Of a stretch of DNA of 64,000 bases, positions 40,690 to 51,784 are shown one piece after another. The position numbers and the translations under genes are program-made. Within the stretch, counting starts at the first letter, position 1. The number at the start of each line of letters is the position of its first letter. This DNA comes from Alkalihalobacterium chitinilyticum (GTDB lineage Bacteria; Bacillota; Bacilli; Bacillales; Bacillaceae_F): NCBI RefSeq assembly GCF_029028005.1, contig NZ_JAOTPO010000007.1:167607-231606 (forward strand). Reading direction: 5' to 3'. A model generated the notes under the pieces. The model ran no database searches. It was given only the letters and a program-made list of their open reading frames with translations, and was not told the origin of the DNA.

Positions 40690-40830
40690 AAGCCGGTGCA
40701 GTTGTGAGTTCCACAGCGTATGGTATTAATACGTGAGGAACTCAGCTGCAAACCAACGAGCTTCCACAGGATGTGGTGACTTCGACGTTCCCACAGGACG
40801 TGGGGAGCTTAGTCGAAGGTCTTCTACCGG
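40690..40830. repeat. Structured intergenic repeat with nested hairpins
   Basis: AGTTCCACA..CGTAT / AATACG..GAGGAACT forms a long stem (40708-40743), and CTTCCACAGGATGTGG (40761-40776) is followed by the related TTCCCACAGGACGTGGGG. The block around 40761-40785 matches, on the opposite strand, a block in the rRNA leader at 63646-63670 over about 22 of 25 bases. Confidence 0.65.
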
Positions 40831-40862
40831 CAGAGATTTTTCCCGCACTTTTTGAACATCCT

Positions 40863-42017
40863 CTAAAAGAACGATTTTATCTCTTTAACAGCTTCTATAA
40901 ATCGATCAATTTCCTCTATTGTGTTATAAAGCCCAAAACTGACACGAATTGCTCCTACTTCACCAGTACCCATTAATGAATGAGCGAGTGGTGAACAGTG
41001 CAAGCCAGAACGTACTCCAATTTGATAATGTTGATCAAGAATCATTGCTGCTTCATGAACATCCATTCCTTCAATCGTAAACGAAATGACCGCTAACCTT
41101 GGTATACCTGCCCCCGGACCTAAAATGCGGATCCCGTCAATTTGAGTTAACTTATCTAAACAATATGTAGTAAGTTTCACCTCGTGTTCATAAATATGAT
41201 CAAGTCCAACTGAATTAATTTCCTCTACTCCAGCTAAAAGCCCTGCAATACCAGGCGTATTCAAGGTTCCGCTCTCATATCGCTCAGGTCTTTTTAGAGG
41301 TTGTCCAATTTCTTCAGAATGGCTTCCTGTTCCCCCATAAATTAATGGAAGCAAGTCAACATGATCTCTAATAATTAGGACACCTGTTCCTTGTGGTCCC
41401 ATTAATCCTTTATGACCTGGAAATGCTAGCAAGTCAATGTTCATTTCTTTTATATCAATTGGAAGAACACCTGCTGTTTGCGAAGCATCAACAACAAACA
41501 AAAGATTTCGTTCACTTGCTATTTTCCCAAATTCTTTAATTGGTAATATGGTTCCAGTTACATTGGATCCATGACTAACGACTATCGCTTTTGTTCTATC
41601 ACTAATCTCATTTTCTAATAATTCTAATATTTCGTTACCATTTCCATCTGATTGTATATAGGAAGTCACAATTCCTTTCGTTTCTTTAAGCATTTCTAAA
41701 GGACGTCGAACCGAATTATGCTCAAAATTAGTTGAGATCACGTGGTCTCCTTCATCAAATGGAATGCCTTGAATGGCCTGATTTAAAGCTTGTGTTGCAT
41801 TTAAGTAAAAACAGACATTCGCTGGATTTCTCTCCCCAAACATAGCTGCTATTTTCTTTCGAGCAGTAAAAATAACATCATTGGCACGTACCGCTAATGA
41901 ATGCCCTCCCCTTCCTGGATTGGCACCATACTCGTTAATGGCTTCTAAAACAGCTTGTCCGACTTTATCCGGTTTTGGAAAAGATGAGGCTGCCTGATCA
42001 AAATAAATATAACTCAT
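40863..42017 (-). CDS. Cysteine desulfurase family protein (class V aminotransferase)
   Basis: PLP enzyme expected to release sulfur from cysteine or a related substrate. Start ATG at 42017, giving MSYIYFDQAASSFPKP; 384 aa. Signatures: ATQALNQAIQG, VVSHGSNVTGTILPI, VVDASQTAGVLPIDI, the PLP Lys in DLLAFPGHKGLMGPQGTGVL and a C-terminal VRSGLHCSPLAH, where the Cys is the predicted persulfide carrier. This is the EF2568-type clade rather than IscS/SufS. It is located between parB and DUF554. Confidence 0.88.
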   Translation of the reverse strand: MSYIYFDQAASSFPKPDKVGQAVLEAINEYGANPGRGGHSLAVRANDVIFTARKKIAAMFGERNPANVCFYLNATQALNQAIQGIPFDEGDHVISTNFEHNSVRRPLEMLKETKGIVTSYIQSDGNGNEILELLENEISDRTKAIVVSHGSNVTGTILPIKEFGKIASERNLLFVVDASQTAGVLPIDIKEMNIDLLAFPGHKGLMGPQGTGVLIIRDHVDLLPLIYGGTGSHSEEIGQPLKRPERYESGTLNTPGIAGLLAGVEEINSVGLDHIYEHEVKLTTYCLDKLTQIDGIRILGPGAGIPRLAVISFTIEGMDVHEAAMILDQHYQIGVRSGLHCSPLAHSLMGTGEVGAIRVSFGLYNTIEEIDRFIEAVKEIKSFF

Positions 42018-42168
42018 AATTTTCACCTACTTACTATATACTTATTAAAGATGACGGTCGCTTATATAGATTTAAGATATTGTTTTTTTCTACCATCTAT
42101 TACTTACCATATCGACTTTAAAAAGACAAAGAAAAGCCATCAATAGATGATGACTCATTCACTAGCTA

Positions 42169-43020
42169 TTATTCAGTTTCTCTATCTAATAAAACTAATA
42201 TCCGTTCTAAATCGTCTTCTGAGAAAAAATCAATTTCAATTTTCCCTTTACGCTTGCCTTTTTTTATTGTTACCGATGTACCAAAGAAGTCTCGAAGTGA
42301 TTCTTCACTTGACTTTAAGAATGGTGACTTTTTGTCGTTTTCCTTCTTTGTTTCACGTGAAACATTTTCGTTAATTCTTTGGACAAGCTTTTCTAACTCA
42401 CGTACACTTAACTTTTCCTGTAGTACTTTTTCTAAAAGCCGTGATAGTGAGCTTTTATCTTTTAACCCCAGCAAGGCACGACCATGTCCCATTGACAGTT
42501 TTCCGTCTTGAATAAATTGCTGCACGACATTTGGCAATTGCAAGAGACGAAGGTGATTGGCTACGTGCGGACGACTTTTACCTAATCGAATAGCTAACTG
42601 CTCTTGTGTCACTTGCATATGTTGCATTAACTTCTCATAAGCCATCGCTTCTTCAATCGGGTTTAAATCTTCCCGTTGTAAATTTTCAATAAGTGCTAAC
42701 TCCATCATTTTCTCTTCTGACAGATCTCTTATAACAACCGGCACTGTTTCAAGTCCTGCTTCAATCGCCGCACGATAGCGTCTTTCACCAACAACAATTT
42801 CATAGCCTTTTATACTTTTCCTAGCAATGAGCGGTTGAAGAATTCCATGATTTTGGATTGATTCTTTTAATTCTTCAATTGACTTTTGTGAAAAGTTTTT
42901 ACGTGGCTGATATGGATTCGGACGTAAATCTCTTACCTTTATTTCTTGAACCTTTTCTTCTTTTTCATTAGCTGCTTCTGGAAAAAAAGCTTGAAGCCCC
43001 TTACCTAACCCTTTGGCCAT
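42169..43020 (-). CDS. parB: Chromosome-partitioning protein ParB (Spo0J)
   Basis: CTP-dependent clamp that loads at parS and recruits condensin and ParA. 283 aa. N-terminal [15 protein letters not shown] (a Soj-interacting peptide), the ParB/Srx motifs [14 protein letters not shown] and [15 protein letters not shown] (CTP-binding), the recognition [27 protein letters not shown] and C-terminal dimer region. It overlaps parA by 20 bp. The gene carries a perfect parS at 42349-42364 inside itself. Confidence 0.97.
   Translation of the reverse strand: MAKGLGKGLQAFFPEAANEKEEKVQEIKVRDLRPNPYQPRKNFSQKSIEELKESIQNHGILQPLIARKSIKGYEIVVGERRYRAAIEAGLETVPVVIRDLSEEKMMELALIENLQREDLNPIEEAMAYEKLMQHMQVTQEQLAIRLGKSRPHVANHLRLLQLPNVVQQFIQDGKLSMGHGRALLGLKDKSSLSRLLEKVLQEKLSVRELEKLVQRINENVSRETKKENDKKSPFLKSSEESLRDFFGTSVTIKKGKRKGKIEIDFFSEDDLERILVLLDRETE
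42349..42364. promoter_or_regulatory. parS site within parB
   Basis: Perfect TGTTTCACGTGAAACA; Spo0J/ParB loading site inside the parB coding region, as in Bacillus subtilis. Confidence 0.95.
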
Positions 43021-43774
43021 CAGCTACCACTTCCTTTGCTAATTCTAAATAGACTTCGGCACCTCTTGATTTTGGATCGTATATAATGATAGGTTGTCCA
43101 TGACTAGGTGCCTCACCAAGACGAACATTCCGTGGGATAATCGTTTGAAAGACTTTTTCACGGAAGTATTTTTTCACTTCATCAATGACTTGGATTCCAA
43201 GATTGGTTCTAGCGTCTAACATCGTTAATAAGACACCTTCTATTTCTAATTCTGTATTTAAATGTTTTTGGACCAGTCTTACTGTATTTAATAACTGACT
43301 TAACCCTTCTAGCGCATAGTACTCACATTGAACTGGGATTAGTACAGAGTCAGCTGCAGTTAATGCATTTATTGTTAATAAGCCTAGTGAAGGTGGACAA
43401 TCAATAATCATATAATCATATTCTTCAGCTACTGAGGCTAAAGCTCGCTTGAGACGAACTTCTCTAGAAATGGTTGGAACCAACTCAATTTCTGCACCAG
43501 AAAGCTGTATGGTTGAAGGAATAATATGTAGATTTTCTACATTCGTTACTTTTATAATTTCATTGGCAGGAACATCTTCAACTAAAATATCGTAAACACA
43601 TTGATCAACATCGCCTTTTTCTACCCCGGCACCACTCGTAGCATTACCTTGAGGATCGATGTCTACAAGTAAAACTTTCTTCCCGATATATGCTAAGCAT
43701 GCGCTTAAATTCACAGCTGTTGTCGTTTTTCCAACCCCACCTTTCTGGTTGGCGACCGCAATGATCTTCCCCAT
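43001..43774 (-). CDS. parA: Chromosome-partitioning ATPase ParA (Soj)
   Basis: Walker-type ATPase acting with ParB in segregation and DnaA regulation. Preferred start ATG at 43774, giving [26 protein letters not shown] with the deviant Walker A; 257 aa. Other boxes: [34 protein letters not shown] and [16 protein letters not shown]. The open frame extends 12 codons upstream but lacks a start signal. It precedes parB with a 20-bp overlap, so the two are coupled. Confidence 0.97.
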   Translation of the reverse strand: MGKIIAVANQKGGVGKTTTAVNLSACLAYIGKKVLLVDIDPQGNATSGAGVEKGDVDQCVYDILVEDVPANEIIKVTNVENLHIIPSTIQLSGAEIELVPTISREVRLKRALASVAEEYDYMIIDCPPSLGLLTINALTAADSVLIPVQCEYYALEGLSQLLNTVRLVQKHLNTELEIEGVLLTMLDARTNLGIQVIDEVKKYFREKVFQTIIPRNVRLGEAPSHGQPIIIYDPKSRGAEVYLELAKEVVADGQRVR

Positions 43775-43899
43775 CCTGACACCTTCTTTCTTCTCTAAAA
43801 CACCCTTCATTTTTTTATTTTATCATGAAATGTTTTTATTGTTTTCTTTTATTTAAAATTTTTACTTTTTTCCTTCAATTCTCCTATATGATTAGAAAA

Positions 43900-44090
43900 G
43901 CGGAAGCACCCGTTTAGCGGCGTAGAGACTGGAGCTCCCCCGTATGAGATATAGGAAACACAGTGAGAGCTAACGAACTGATGTTGACTTATCGTAAGGA
44001 GGGGACGCGAAGTCTACTAGACGCTGGGTGTTGCAGCTTGTCGCCAATAAGCGGAAGGCGTCCGCTTATTGGCGACAAGCGCTGGAAATC
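43900..44090. repeat. Dispersed GC-rich repeat with a perfect 19-bp inverted repeat
   Basis: Arms CTTGTCGCCAATAAGCGGA (44037-44055) and its exact complement (44061-44079) surround AGGCG. The arm sequence is the same core as in the 124-bp repeats at 39498-39866. It sits just before the noc terminator, between two minus-strand genes (noc and parA). Confidence 0.85.
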
Positions 44091-44097
44091 CAAAAAA

Positions 44098-44123
44098 ATA
44101 ACCTATCATATAGATAGATTATT
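44098..44123 (-). terminator. Terminator of noc
   Basis: Stem AATAATCTATC / GATAGGTTATT with a 4-nt loop, followed by TTTTTTT in minus-strand sense; the stem overlaps the noc stop codon. Confidence 0.7.
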
Positions 44124-44991
44124 TCTTAGGGATCCGTATCGTAAATTGGTAGAATTCATCATTTTCTTCTTCTGCTGTATCAACGTCTAAACCTGTTTTC
44201 ATAACCATATCAACAGACTGGCGAATCGTATTCATCGCAATTCGCATATCTTTCGAATACAATTTATGTTTCGGTTTTTTCTTTTTAGGAGCCTCGCTAG
44301 CTTCTAATTTCGCTTTAACCCGTTCTTCCGTTTGCTTAACATTCAAGCCTTTTTCAATAATCTCTTCTAAGATCTGTTCTTGCCACTCCGCATTTTTTAA
44401 TGAGATTAAAGCTCTTGCATGACGCTCTGTTATATTCCTCTCTAAAATTGCATCTTGAACAGACTGCGGCAAATGTAGCAGTCGTAATTTATTTGCAATC
44501 GTAGATTGTCCTTTTCCTAATCGTTGCGCTAAGCTTTCTTGAGTTAATCCGTGTAACTCAAGCAGCTTTGCATAGGCAATCGCTTCTTCAATAGCTGTTA
44601 AACCTTCTCGTTGCAGGTTTTCAATTAATGCAACAGAAGCTGTTTGCGAATCATTGAATTCTTTAATAATAGCCGGGATCGTGTCCCACCCTAGGCTCGT
44701 GACCGCTCTCCAACGTCGTTCCCCAGCAATTAATTCATATTGCCCTTCTCGTTTTCTTACTACAATGGGTTGAATGACACCATGTGTTTTTATCGTTTGT
44801 GCTAATTCTTCAATTCTCTCATTATCAAAAACAGTACGTGGTTGGAACCGATTTGGAACAATTTCATGAATAGGAATTTGTTTTACTTCTTCTCTTTCCT
44901 CATTTGTTTCGCTTTCTTTTTTTTCACCTGTTTCCACTTCTTCTTCATTTTTCTCTCCGAAGCCGAATAGGCGTGAAAACGGCTGTTTCAT
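44119..44991 (-). CDS. noc: Nucleoid occlusion protein Noc
   Basis: ParB paralogue binding nucleoid-associated sites and blocking FtsZ assembly over the chromosome. 290 aa. N-terminal amphipathic membrane-targeting peptide [15 protein letters not shown], the ParB motifs [14 protein letters not shown] and [15 protein letters not shown], recognition [28 protein letters not shown] and the family C-terminus. The ParB gene at 42169 is the partitioning homologue; this upstream copy beside rsmG is the Noc position. Confidence 0.95.
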   Translation of the reverse strand: MKQPFSRLFGFGEKNEEEVETGEKKESETNEEREEVKQIPIHEIVPNRFQPRTVFDNERIEELAQTIKTHGVIQPIVVRKREGQYELIAGERRWRAVTSLGWDTIPAIIKEFNDSQTASVALIENLQREGLTAIEEAIAYAKLLELHGLTQESLAQRLGKGQSTIANKLRLLHLPQSVQDAILERNITERHARALISLKNAEWQEQILEEIIEKGLNVKQTEERVKAKLEASEAPKKKKPKHKLYSKDMRIAMNTIRQSVDMVMKTGLDVDTAEEENDEFYQFTIRIPKK

Positions 44992-45363
44992 CGCCTTACA
45001 CCACCTTCTGAATAATACCGTCTATTATAGTATTTATTTCGATAAGATCATACAATATTCCTGCTTATATCTATAAGTCTTTTATATCTTGGTTTTAAGC
45101 TTCACGTCAAGTATTTCTTGCTAGATTAAGTGTTTCACGTGAAACAATTTATATTACTCTATGAAAATACGTTACAAATAGCATGATTAAATATAACCAT
45201 ATGTAAAATATTCCCATAATTATTTAAACCGATATTTTATCATTATTTTATAAAGGCCATCACTAGATAACGTTCGTTCACTTCAACTAATAAGGCATGA
45301 TAAACTTTCTACATTAATTATAACATCACTTTCAAAATCAGTTGTCATGAATTTAAAAAGAAA
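44992..45363. other. Gap between rsmG and noc with parS
   Basis: Contains the perfect parS at 45131-45146 and otherwise AT-rich sequence that should include the noc promoter. No gene or clear Noc-binding site (ATTTCCCGGGAAAT type) is seen. Confidence 0.5.
45131..45146. promoter_or_regulatory. parS site upstream of noc
   Basis: Perfect TGTTTCACGTGAAACA in the intergenic region about 140 bp upstream of the noc start. Confidence 0.95.
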
Positions 45364-45403
45364 AGAGCTGTGTCAATTGTTATTCCTTTTCTTCCACAGC
45401 TCT
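45364..45403 (-). terminator. Terminator of the mnmE-mnmG-rsmG operon
   Basis: Stem AGAGCTGTG / CACAGCTCT followed by TTTCTTTTT in minus-strand sense, 16 bp after the rsmG stop codon. Confidence 0.8.
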
Positions 45404-45418
45404 CCCCTTCGATCTTGT

Positions 45419-46135
45419 TTATACGAGCGGTTGTTTATTAGGTGTACCTGGCTTTCTTGGATACTTGTTTGGTGTTGCTTTTAGTTTTTCTACTATTATA
45501 ATGTGACGTTCACTTTCTTCGATCGGCAGGAGAAAACGCTCATCTTTCACTAGCTTTCCGCCAAGTAATGAGATTGCTTTTTTTCCCTCTTGCAATTCCT
45601 CACTCGCTCCTGCGCCTTTCATCGCAATAAATGTTCCATTCACTTTAACTAATGGAAGACAAAGTTCTGTAAGTACAGGCATTCTTGCGACTGCTCTCGC
45701 CATGACAATATCGTATTTTTCACGATGATCTTTATTTTTTCCAAACTGTTCAGCCCGGTCATGGAAAAAAGATACGTTATCTAAGTTCAGTGTATCCGCT
45801 AAGTGATTTAAAAAACCGATTCGCTTATTTAATGAATCAACAATGCTCACATGAAGATGTGGGAAGCAGATTTTTAATGGAATACTCGGAAATCCTGCCC
45901 CTGCTCCTACGTCAATAATTTTAAACGGCTTCGAAAAATCAAAATAAAAAGCTGCGGAAATGGAGTCAAAAAAGTGCTTTAAGTACACTTCATTCTCTTC
46001 TGTTATTGCCGTCAAGTTCATTTTTTCATTCCATTCGACTAATGTGTGGAAATAACGATCAAATTGTTCAAGTTGTGTCGGCGAAAGAGAAATCCCCTTC
46101 TCTTCTAACATATGCTGAAATTGTTCTTTACTCAT
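45419..46135 (-). CDS. rsmG: 16S rRNA (guanine-527-N7) methyltransferase RsmG (GidB)
   Basis: SAM-dependent methyltransferase of 16S rRNA G527; its loss gives low-level streptomycin resistance. The start is the ATG at 46135 after TTGGAGGACC; 238 aa, matching the usual length; the open frame runs 6 codons further to a TTG without support. Motifs: [15 protein letters not shown], the SAM-binding [15 protein letters not shown], and [14 protein letters not shown]. It is the last gene of mnmE-mnmG-rsmG. Confidence 0.97.
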   Translation of the reverse strand: MSKEQFQHMLEEKGISLSPTQLEQFDRYFHTLVEWNEKMNLTAITEENEVYLKHFFDSISAAFYFDFSKPFKIIDVGAGAGFPSIPLKICFPHLHVSIVDSLNKRIGFLNHLADTLNLDNVSFFHDRAEQFGKNKDHREKYDIVMARAVARMPVLTELCLPLVKVNGTFIAMKGAGASEELQEGKKAISLLGGKLVKDERFLLPIEESERHIIIVEKLKATPNKYPRKPGTPNKQPLV

Positions 46136-46153
46136 AGGTCCTCCAAAATGCAA

Positions 46154-48043
46154 TTAGGATGGTTTTACTTTTGCTAGCTTTCCTTGCTCTAAATAAATAA
46201 GCAAGATGGAAATATCAGCTGGATTAACACCTGAAACACGTGAAGCTTGACCGACGGATAACGGACGAACTTGACTTAACTTTTGCTTCGCTTCTGTTGC
46301 CAGCCCTGAGATGGCATGATAATCGAGATCTTCCGGAATTTTTTTATCTTCCATTTTCAATGCACGCGCTACTTGTTGTAATTGTTTTTCAATATAGCCT
46401 TCATATTTCACTTGAATTTCAACTTGTTCCGCAACATCGTCAGATATATCTTTATCTGCAGGAACCATCTTTTCAATTAATGAATATTTAATTTCAGGTC
46501 TTTTTAATAAGTGCACTGCACGTATAGCCTCACTTAATGGAGAAGACTGTGCATTGGCTAACAAAGCTAGAACATCCTCATTCGGCTTGATCATCACTTC
46601 TTCTAACCTTTGCTTTTCTTCTTCAATTAGTCGTTTTTTCTCTTTAAATCGTTCATATCGTTCTTCTCGTATTAAACCGATGTTATACCCAATTTCTGTA
46701 AGTCTTAAATCAGCATTATCATGACGCAGCAGTAAGCGGTGCTCTGCACGTGAAGTCAGTAAACGGTACGGCTCATTTGTACCTTTTGTTACTAAGTCAT
46801 CAATTAACACACCAATATAAGCTTGCGAACGATCCAGGATAAGTCCATCTTTTCCCTGGGAATATCTCGCCCCATTAATTCCTGCAATCAGACCTTGTCC
46901 TGCAGCCTCTTCATAACCAGAAGTTCCGTTGATTTGTCCTGCTGTAAATAACCCTGAGATTTTTTTCGTTTCAAGCGTTGGCCATAATTGAGTCGGAACA
47001 ATCGCATCATACTCAATTGCATATCCTGGACGCATCATTCTCACGTTTTCTAGTCCAGGGATCGTCTTTAACATCTTTAACTGCACTTCTTCTGGTAAGC
47101 TCGTTGAGAATCCTTGAACATACACTTCTTTTGTATTTTTACCTTCAGGTTCTAAGAAGATTTGATGTCGCGGTTTATCATTAAATCGTACCACCTTATC
47201 CTCAATCGATGGGCAATATCTCGGTCCTGTTCCTTCAATTACACCTGAATACATAGGTGAACGATGTAAGTTGTCATTAATAATATGATGTGTTTGTTCG
47301 CTCGTATACGTTAACCAACAAGGTAGTTGATCGGTAATGTATTTTGTTGTTTCATATGAAAAGGCTCGTGGAACATCATCACCCGGTTGAATTTCCGTTT
47401 TGGAATAATCGATCGTACTGCTGTTCACACGAGGCGGTGTTCCTGTTTTAAAGCGAACCATCTCAAACCCTAATTCTTGAAGGTGATACGAGAGCTTAAC
47501 AGATGGTTGCATGTTATTCGGGCCACTTTCGTAGGCTAAATCACCAAGAATGATCTTTCCTCTTAAATAGGTTCCCGTTGTAATAATGACTGCTTTTGAA
47601 CGGTATTCTGCACCTGTATTTGTAATAACACCTTTACATACCCCATCTTCAACAATTAAGCGATCGACCATGCCTTGTCGAAGTAATAAGTTCTCTTCTT
47701 CTTCAATTGTATTTTTCATCTCATGCTGATACATAAACTTATCAGCTTGCGCTCGTAATGCACGAACTGCAGGGCCTTTTCCTGTGTTCAGCATGCGCAT
47801 TTGAATATGTGTCTTATCAATGTTTCGACCCATTTCTCCGCCCAGGGCATCAATTTCTCGAACGACTATCCCTTTGGCTGGTCCTCCTACTGAAGGGTTA
47901 CACGGCATATACGCAACTGCATCCAAATTTAAAGTTAATATTAACGTTTGGGCTCCCATTCGAGCGGCTGCAAGGCCGGCCTCACAGCCAGCATGACCTG
48001 CACCAATTACGATAACATCAAATTCACCACCTTGATATTGCAT
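46154..48043 (-). CDS. mnmG: tRNA uridine-34 5-carboxymethylaminomethyl modification enzyme MnmG (GidA)
   Basis: FAD enzyme that with MnmE modifies the wobble uridine of several tRNAs. 629 aa. The N-terminal FAD motif [31 protein letters not shown], the cysteine-containing [17 protein letters not shown] and the C-terminal helical region ([17 protein letters not shown]) are present. It is between mnmE and rsmG in the classical order and separated from mnmE by 21 bp. Confidence 0.98.
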   Translation of the reverse strand: MQYQGGEFDVIVIGAGHAGCEAGLAAARMGAQTLILTLNLDAVAYMPCNPSVGGPAKGIVVREIDALGGEMGRNIDKTHIQMRMLNTGKGPAVRALRAQADKFMYQHEMKNTIEEEENLLLRQGMVDRLIVEDGVCKGVITNTGAEYRSKAVIITTGTYLRGKIILGDLAYESGPNNMQPSVKLSYHLQELGFEMVRFKTGTPPRVNSSTIDYSKTEIQPGDDVPRAFSYETTKYITDQLPCWLTYTSEQTHHIINDNLHRSPMYSGVIEGTGPRYCPSIEDKVVRFNDKPRHQIFLEPEGKNTKEVYVQGFSTSLPEEVQLKMLKTIPGLENVRMMRPGYAIEYDAIVPTQLWPTLETKKISGLFTAGQINGTSGYEEAAGQGLIAGINGARYSQGKDGLILDRSQAYIGVLIDDLVTKGTNEPYRLLTSRAEHRLLLRHDNADLRLTEIGYNIGLIREERYERFKEKKRLIEEEKQRLEEVMIKPNEDVLALLANAQSSPLSEAIRAVHLLKRPEIKYSLIEKMVPADKDISDDVAEQVEIQVKYEGYIEKQLQQVARALKMEDKKIPEDLDYHAISGLATEAKQKLSQVRPLSVGQASRVSGVNPADISILLIYLEQGKLAKVKPS

Positions 48044-48064
48044 GTGGTTTTCAGCTCCTTTTAC

Positions 48065-49441
48065 TTATTTACCTAGACAAAATTGAGAAAACAGTTGATC
48101 AATTAAGCTTTCGTGCACACTATCGCCAATAATTTCACCTAGTAATTCCCACGTTCTAGTTATATCTATTTGTACCATATCCACTGGCATTCCATTTTCA
48201 ACGGCAAGTATCGCATCTTGAACCGATTTTTTAGCTTGGTTAAGAAGAGCAATGTGCCGGGAGTTTGAGACATAGGTTACATCTTCTCCTTCAATACCCG
48301 CAACAAAAAACAGTTCTTTAATTGCTTCTTCCAGTTCATCGACACCTTCGTCTCGCAGTAAGGATGTCGTTACAATGGAACGATCTATTGCGAGTTCTTT
48401 AACCCGTTCCAGATCAATTTTTTGTTCTAAATCTGTTTTATTAACGATAATAATGGCGTCCATATTTTCTATGGCTTCCATTAAAGCTTCGTCTTCTTTT
48501 GTTAATTCTTCACTATAATTAAGAACTAAGAGGATCAGTTGAGCCGCTTTCAATGCTTGTCGCGATCGCTCAACACCAATTTTTTCTACTATATCTTCAG
48601 TTTCACGTATTCCTGCCGTATCAATTAACCGTAAAGGAACACCTCTTACATTAACATATTCCTCAATCACATCTCTTGTTGTACCTGGAATATCAGTAAC
48701 AATCGCTTTGTTTTCATGAACTAAGCTGTTTAATAATGAAGATTTCCCCACGTTTGGGCGTCCAATAATCGCGGTAGCTAAACCTTCTCTTAGGATTTTT
48801 CCTTGTGCCGCTGTTTCTAATAACTTTTCTATTTCCTGGTACACAAATTGAGCTTTTTCGAGTAAGAGTTGATTTGTCATTTCTTCAGCATCATACTCTG
48901 GATAGTCAATATTTACTTCTACGTGTGCTACCGTTTCTAACAAAGCTTGGCGTAGTGTTTTAATTTTCTTTGAAAGCCGGCCATCTAATTGCCCTAGCGC
49001 TACATTCATAGCACGGTCGGTTTTGGCACGAATTAAGTCAATAACACCTTCAGCTTGAGATAAATCAATTCTTCCATTTAAAAAAGCTCGCTTCGTAAAT
49101 TCACCAGGTTCAGCTAGACGTGCTCCTTCATTTAACACCAGTTGCAAAACTCGATTAACTGACACTAAGCCACCGTGACAATTAATTTCTATAATGTTTT
49201 CACGTGTAAATGTTCTAGGACCTCTTAAAACAGATACCATGACTTCCTCTACTTTATTTCCTGTTTGAGGATCAATAATATATCCATAATGGATCGTATG
49301 ACTTTCAACTTCTCCTAATCGTTGCTTTCCTTTATATACCTTGTCCGCAATTTGTATTGCATCATCACCAGAAAGTCTTACGATGGCAATCGCTCCCTCT
49401 CCCATCGGTGTTGATATAGCGGCAATTGTATCCAACTCCAT
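48065..49441 (-). CDS. mnmE: tRNA modification GTPase MnmE (TrmE)
   Basis: GTPase partner of MnmG in wobble uridine modification. 458 aa. N-terminal tetrahydrofolate-binding domain ([22 protein letters not shown]), central helices, embedded G domain with G1 [15 protein letters not shown]2 DIPGTTRD, G3 DTAGIRET and G4 NKTD, and the C-terminal FCLGK with the essential Cys. First gene of the operon. Confidence 0.98.
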   Translation of the reverse strand: MELDTIAAISTPMGEGAIAIVRLSGDDAIQIADKVYKGKQRLGEVESHTIHYGYIIDPQTGNKVEEVMVSVLRGPRTFTRENIIEINCHGGLVSVNRVLQLVLNEGARLAEPGEFTKRAFLNGRIDLSQAEGVIDLIRAKTDRAMNVALGQLDGRLSKKIKTLRQALLETVAHVEVNIDYPEYDAEEMTNQLLLEKAQFVYQEIEKLLETAAQGKILREGLATAIIGRPNVGKSSLLNSLVHENKAIVTDIPGTTRDVIEEYVNVRGVPLRLIDTAGIRETEDIVEKIGVERSRQALKAAQLILLVLNYSEELTKEDEALMEAIENMDAIIIVNKTDLEQKIDLERVKELAIDRSIVTTSLLRDEGVDELEEAIKELFFVAGIEGEDVTYVSNSRHIALLNQAKKSVQDAILAVENGMPVDMVQIDITRTWELLGEIIGDSVHESLIDQLFSQFCLGK

Positions 49442-49828
49442 TGTGTCACCTCACTTCTGAGCTTCATTTCTATAATAAAATAACTTTCATTATATAATCG
49501 TTCAAATATACTTCCCTAAAAAAATAGAATACCACATATTCCCGTCCAAAAAAAGATATCAACAACCTCCGTATTATTTTAACCTATATTCTTAGAAGAA
49601 AAACTATCCACATGTGGACAATTCATTTCCATCTAAAAATAGAAAGTTTTTTCACTTCCTTTTGCTAAAATCAACATCATCAGCCATATGGAATCCTTAA
49701 TAAACGCTAAAAAAAAACGTAGTGATTGCATACGTTTAGGCAAAGACAGATCAGTACTTGCACTTATACTTAATGTAAACTGACCGTTTCGTAGATAAAT
49801 TCTTTGCTGAAAACTTTGTTTTCTTAAC
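49442..49828. other. Gap upstream of mnmE with a DnaA-box pair
   Basis: Holds back-to-back near-consensus DnaA boxes CTATCCACA (49604-49612) and TGTGGACAA (49613-49621), each one mismatch from TTATCCACA. No gene is supported; the short minus-strand open frame at 49633-49854 lacks a start signal. Confidence 0.5.
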
Positions 49829-49873
49829 AAAAAAAAAGAAGCTGTACACCTCATTTTTGAGATGCACAGCCAT
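49829..49873 (-). terminator. Terminator of rnpA-yidC-jag
   Basis: Imperfect stem GCTGTGCATCTCA / TGAGGTGTACAGC followed by TTCTTTTTTTTT in minus-strand sense, 24 bp after jag. Confidence 0.8.
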
Positions 49874-49896
49874 TTATAGATATCACCATTGATTCC

Positions 49897-50514
49897 TTAT
49901 TTCGGGTTGATCACAATATATCGTTTCGGCTCTTGCCCTTCAGAGTATGTTGCGATTCCCTTACTATTTTGAAGTGCAGTGTGAATGATTTTACGTTCAT
50001 GAGCTTGCATAGGCTCTAACTTGACCGTTTTTTTCGTTTGGATTGCTTTTTTTGCTAGTCGTTCGGCTAACTGCTCTAACGACTGCTTTCTGCGTTCCCG
50101 GTAGTTTTCTGCATCTAAACGAATACGTAAAAAGCCATCTGAGTTGCGATTAGCCACTAAATTCACTAAGTATTGAAGCGAATCCAATGTTTGTCCTCTT
50201 CTTCCAATTAGAGTTCCTATATGCTCACCTTGTAAGTCAAAAATAGTTTCCCGACTATCCGCCTTTATGACGATATTCACTTGGACATCCATTTTTTCGA
50301 ATAAAACATTGAGAAAATCCCTAGCTTCTTCTACGGAATCAGGTTTTAATTCAACTTCAACCACTGCAGGTTTTCCACCGAAAAGTCCAAAGAATCCCTT
50401 TTGAGGTTCCTCTTTCACTTGTACCTCTACTTTTTCTCTTGTGGTATTTAGTTCTACTAACGCTTTTTCAATCGCTTCTTCAATCGTTTTTCCAGATGCA
50501 GTCACTTTTTTCAC
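49897..50514 (-). CDS. jag: RNA-binding protein Jag (KhpB, SpoIIIJ-associated)
   Basis: RNA-binding protein with a Jag_N domain ([22 protein letters not shown]), a KH-like domain ([23 protein letters not shown]) and an R3H domain at the C-terminus ([34 protein letters not shown]). 205 aa. In other Firmicutes it pairs with KhpA and influences elongation and division. Its ATG overlaps the yidC stop codon by 4 bp. Confidence 0.96.
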   Translation of the reverse strand: MKKVTASGKTIEEAIEKALVELNTTREKVEVQVKEEPQKGFFGLFGGKPAVVEVELKPDSVEEARDFLNVLFEKMDVQVNIVIKADSRETIFDLQGEHIGTLIGRRGQTLDSLQYLVNLVANRNSDGFLRIRLDAENYRERRKQSLEQLAERLAKKAIQTKKTVKLEPMQAHERKIIHTALQNSKGIATYSEGQEPKRYIVINPK

Positions 50515-51278
50515 TTTTTCTTTCCTCCTGCACTTGCTGGCTCATCTTTTTTCCCTACATTAGGACCTGTAATAAAGTAGGTTTGTACAATCATAAATAA
50601 GTTACCTACTACCCAGTACAATGTTAACGCTGCTGGGAAGAACATCGCAAAGACGAAAATCATGATCGGCATCATGTAAAGTAAGATCTTCATTTGCGGA
50701 TTGTCCGTTACCATCATCATCTTTTGCTGGATAAATGTCGTAATACCAGCAATCAACGGAAGTAAAATTGGATCAGGAACATCAAGATAGAACCACAAGA
50801 ATTGCTGATGGCCAATTTCTTCAGTACGCATAATTGCATGATAAAATGCAAGTAATATTGGCATTTGAATAAATAAAGGTAAACATCCAGCTAAAGGATT
50901 GACTCCTTTTTCCTGGAACATTTTCATCGTTTCTTGTTGAAGCTTTTGTTGTGTTTTTTGATCTTTTGCACTATATTTTTCACGTAGTTTTTGCATTTCC
51001 GGCTGTATTGCTTGCATCGCCTTTGCGCTCTTAGTTTGTTTTATCATTAATGGTAGAAGTACTGTCCTGATTAAGATAGTTACTATTATTATAGCCAAAC
51101 CAAAACTATCATTAAAAACATCTGCAAAATAAATGATTAACCAAGATAATGGATATACAAGGTAGCGATCCCAAACACCAGTACTTTCAGCGTTGATTGG
51201 TTCTTCTAGGTTAAAACACCCTGTAAGAAGCACAAGCATACTGATAAGCAACAAGGTTAAACCAAGCTTTCTTGACAC
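50511..51278 (-). CDS. yidC: Membrane protein insertase YidC (SpoIIIJ)
   Basis: Sec-assisted or independent insertase of inner-membrane proteins; the SpoIIIJ copy is also needed for forespore development. GTG start at 51278 after GGAGGAAATATAG; 255 aa. A lipoprotein signal with lipobox LLTGC (Cys21), then the 60KD_IMP core with [23 protein letters not shown] (containing the conserved hydrophilic-groove Arg), [17 protein letters not shown] and the last helices. It sits between rnpA and jag. Confidence 0.96.
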   Translation of the reverse strand: MSRKLGLTLLLISMLVLLTGCFNLEEPINAESTGVWDRYLVYPLSWLIIYFADVFNDSFGLAIIIVTILIRTVLLPLMIKQTKSAKAMQAIQPEMQKLREKYSAKDQKTQQKLQQETMKMFQEKGVNPLAGCLPLFIQMPILLAFYHAIMRTEEIGHQQFLWFYLDVPDPILLPLIAGITTFIQQKMMMVTDNPQMKILLYMMPIMIFVFAMFFPAALTLYWVVGNLFMIVQTYFITGPNVGKKDEPASAGGKKK

Positions 51279-51294
51279 CTATATTTCCTCCTTG

Positions 51295-51699
51295 TCATTC
51301 ACCAAATCTACTTTTATTTTTACGGTTAGGCACCGCCTGATTTTCACTATGTAAACGATCTTTTAAAAACACACCAGCTTTTTTAGAAACATGGATTAAA
51401 CTTTTTTCCATCTCAAAAAAATCCATATCTGCTGTCGGTTTTCTCGCAATAACCACATAGTCTTTATCTTGCATTAACTGATCTTCATACTGGTGGAACC
51501 ATTCACGTATGACTCTTTTAATTCGATTACGCATCACAGCGTTACCAACTCGTTTACTAACCGATAAGCCGATCCGAAAATGAGGTTGTCCTTCTTTATG
51601 AAGTGCATACAAGACAAATTGACGGTTAGCAACGGACTTTCCTTTTTTAAATACTATAGAGAACTCTTCATTTTTCTTAATTCGAAAAGCTTTCTTCAT
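51295..51699 (-). CDS. rnpA: Ribonuclease P protein component
   Basis: Protein subunit of RNase P, assisting 5' maturation of tRNA. 134 aa, slightly longer than the usual 115-120 because of a basic tail ([18 protein letters not shown]). Family motifs: [55 protein letters not shown] (the RNR signature) and [15 protein letters not shown]. It follows rpmH with two hairpins between them. Confidence 0.97.
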   Translation of the reverse strand: MKKAFRIKKNEEFSIVFKKGKSVANRQFVLYALHKEGQPHFRIGLSVSKRVGNAVMRNRIKRVIREWFHQYEDQLMQDKDYVVIARKPTADMDFFEMEKSLIHVSKKAGVFLKDRLHSENQAVPNRKNKSRFGE

Positions 51700-51752
51700 C
51701 CGTTACCCCCAACGATCCTAATTATAATTAAATTTTCTACTACTAAATAGAA

Positions 51753-51773
51753 GAGCAGCATTATCGCTGCCTC
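51753..51773. other. Hairpin between rpmH and rnpA
   Basis: GAGCAGC / GCTGCCTC stem with a 6-nt loop; the T-run is on the plus strand, so it is not a proper terminator for the rpmH-rnpA transcript. It may be a processing or RNA-stability element. Confidence 0.5.
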
Positions 51774-51784
51774 TTTTTTTAGTG

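Noticed and set aside
46225..46245. CTGAAACACGTGAAGC in mnmG as a parS site
   Set aside because: Too many differences from TGTTTCACGTGAAACA; it is explained by coding sequence.
49195..49212. GTTTTCACGTGTAAAT in mnmE as a parS site
   Set aside because: Five mismatches to the consensus.
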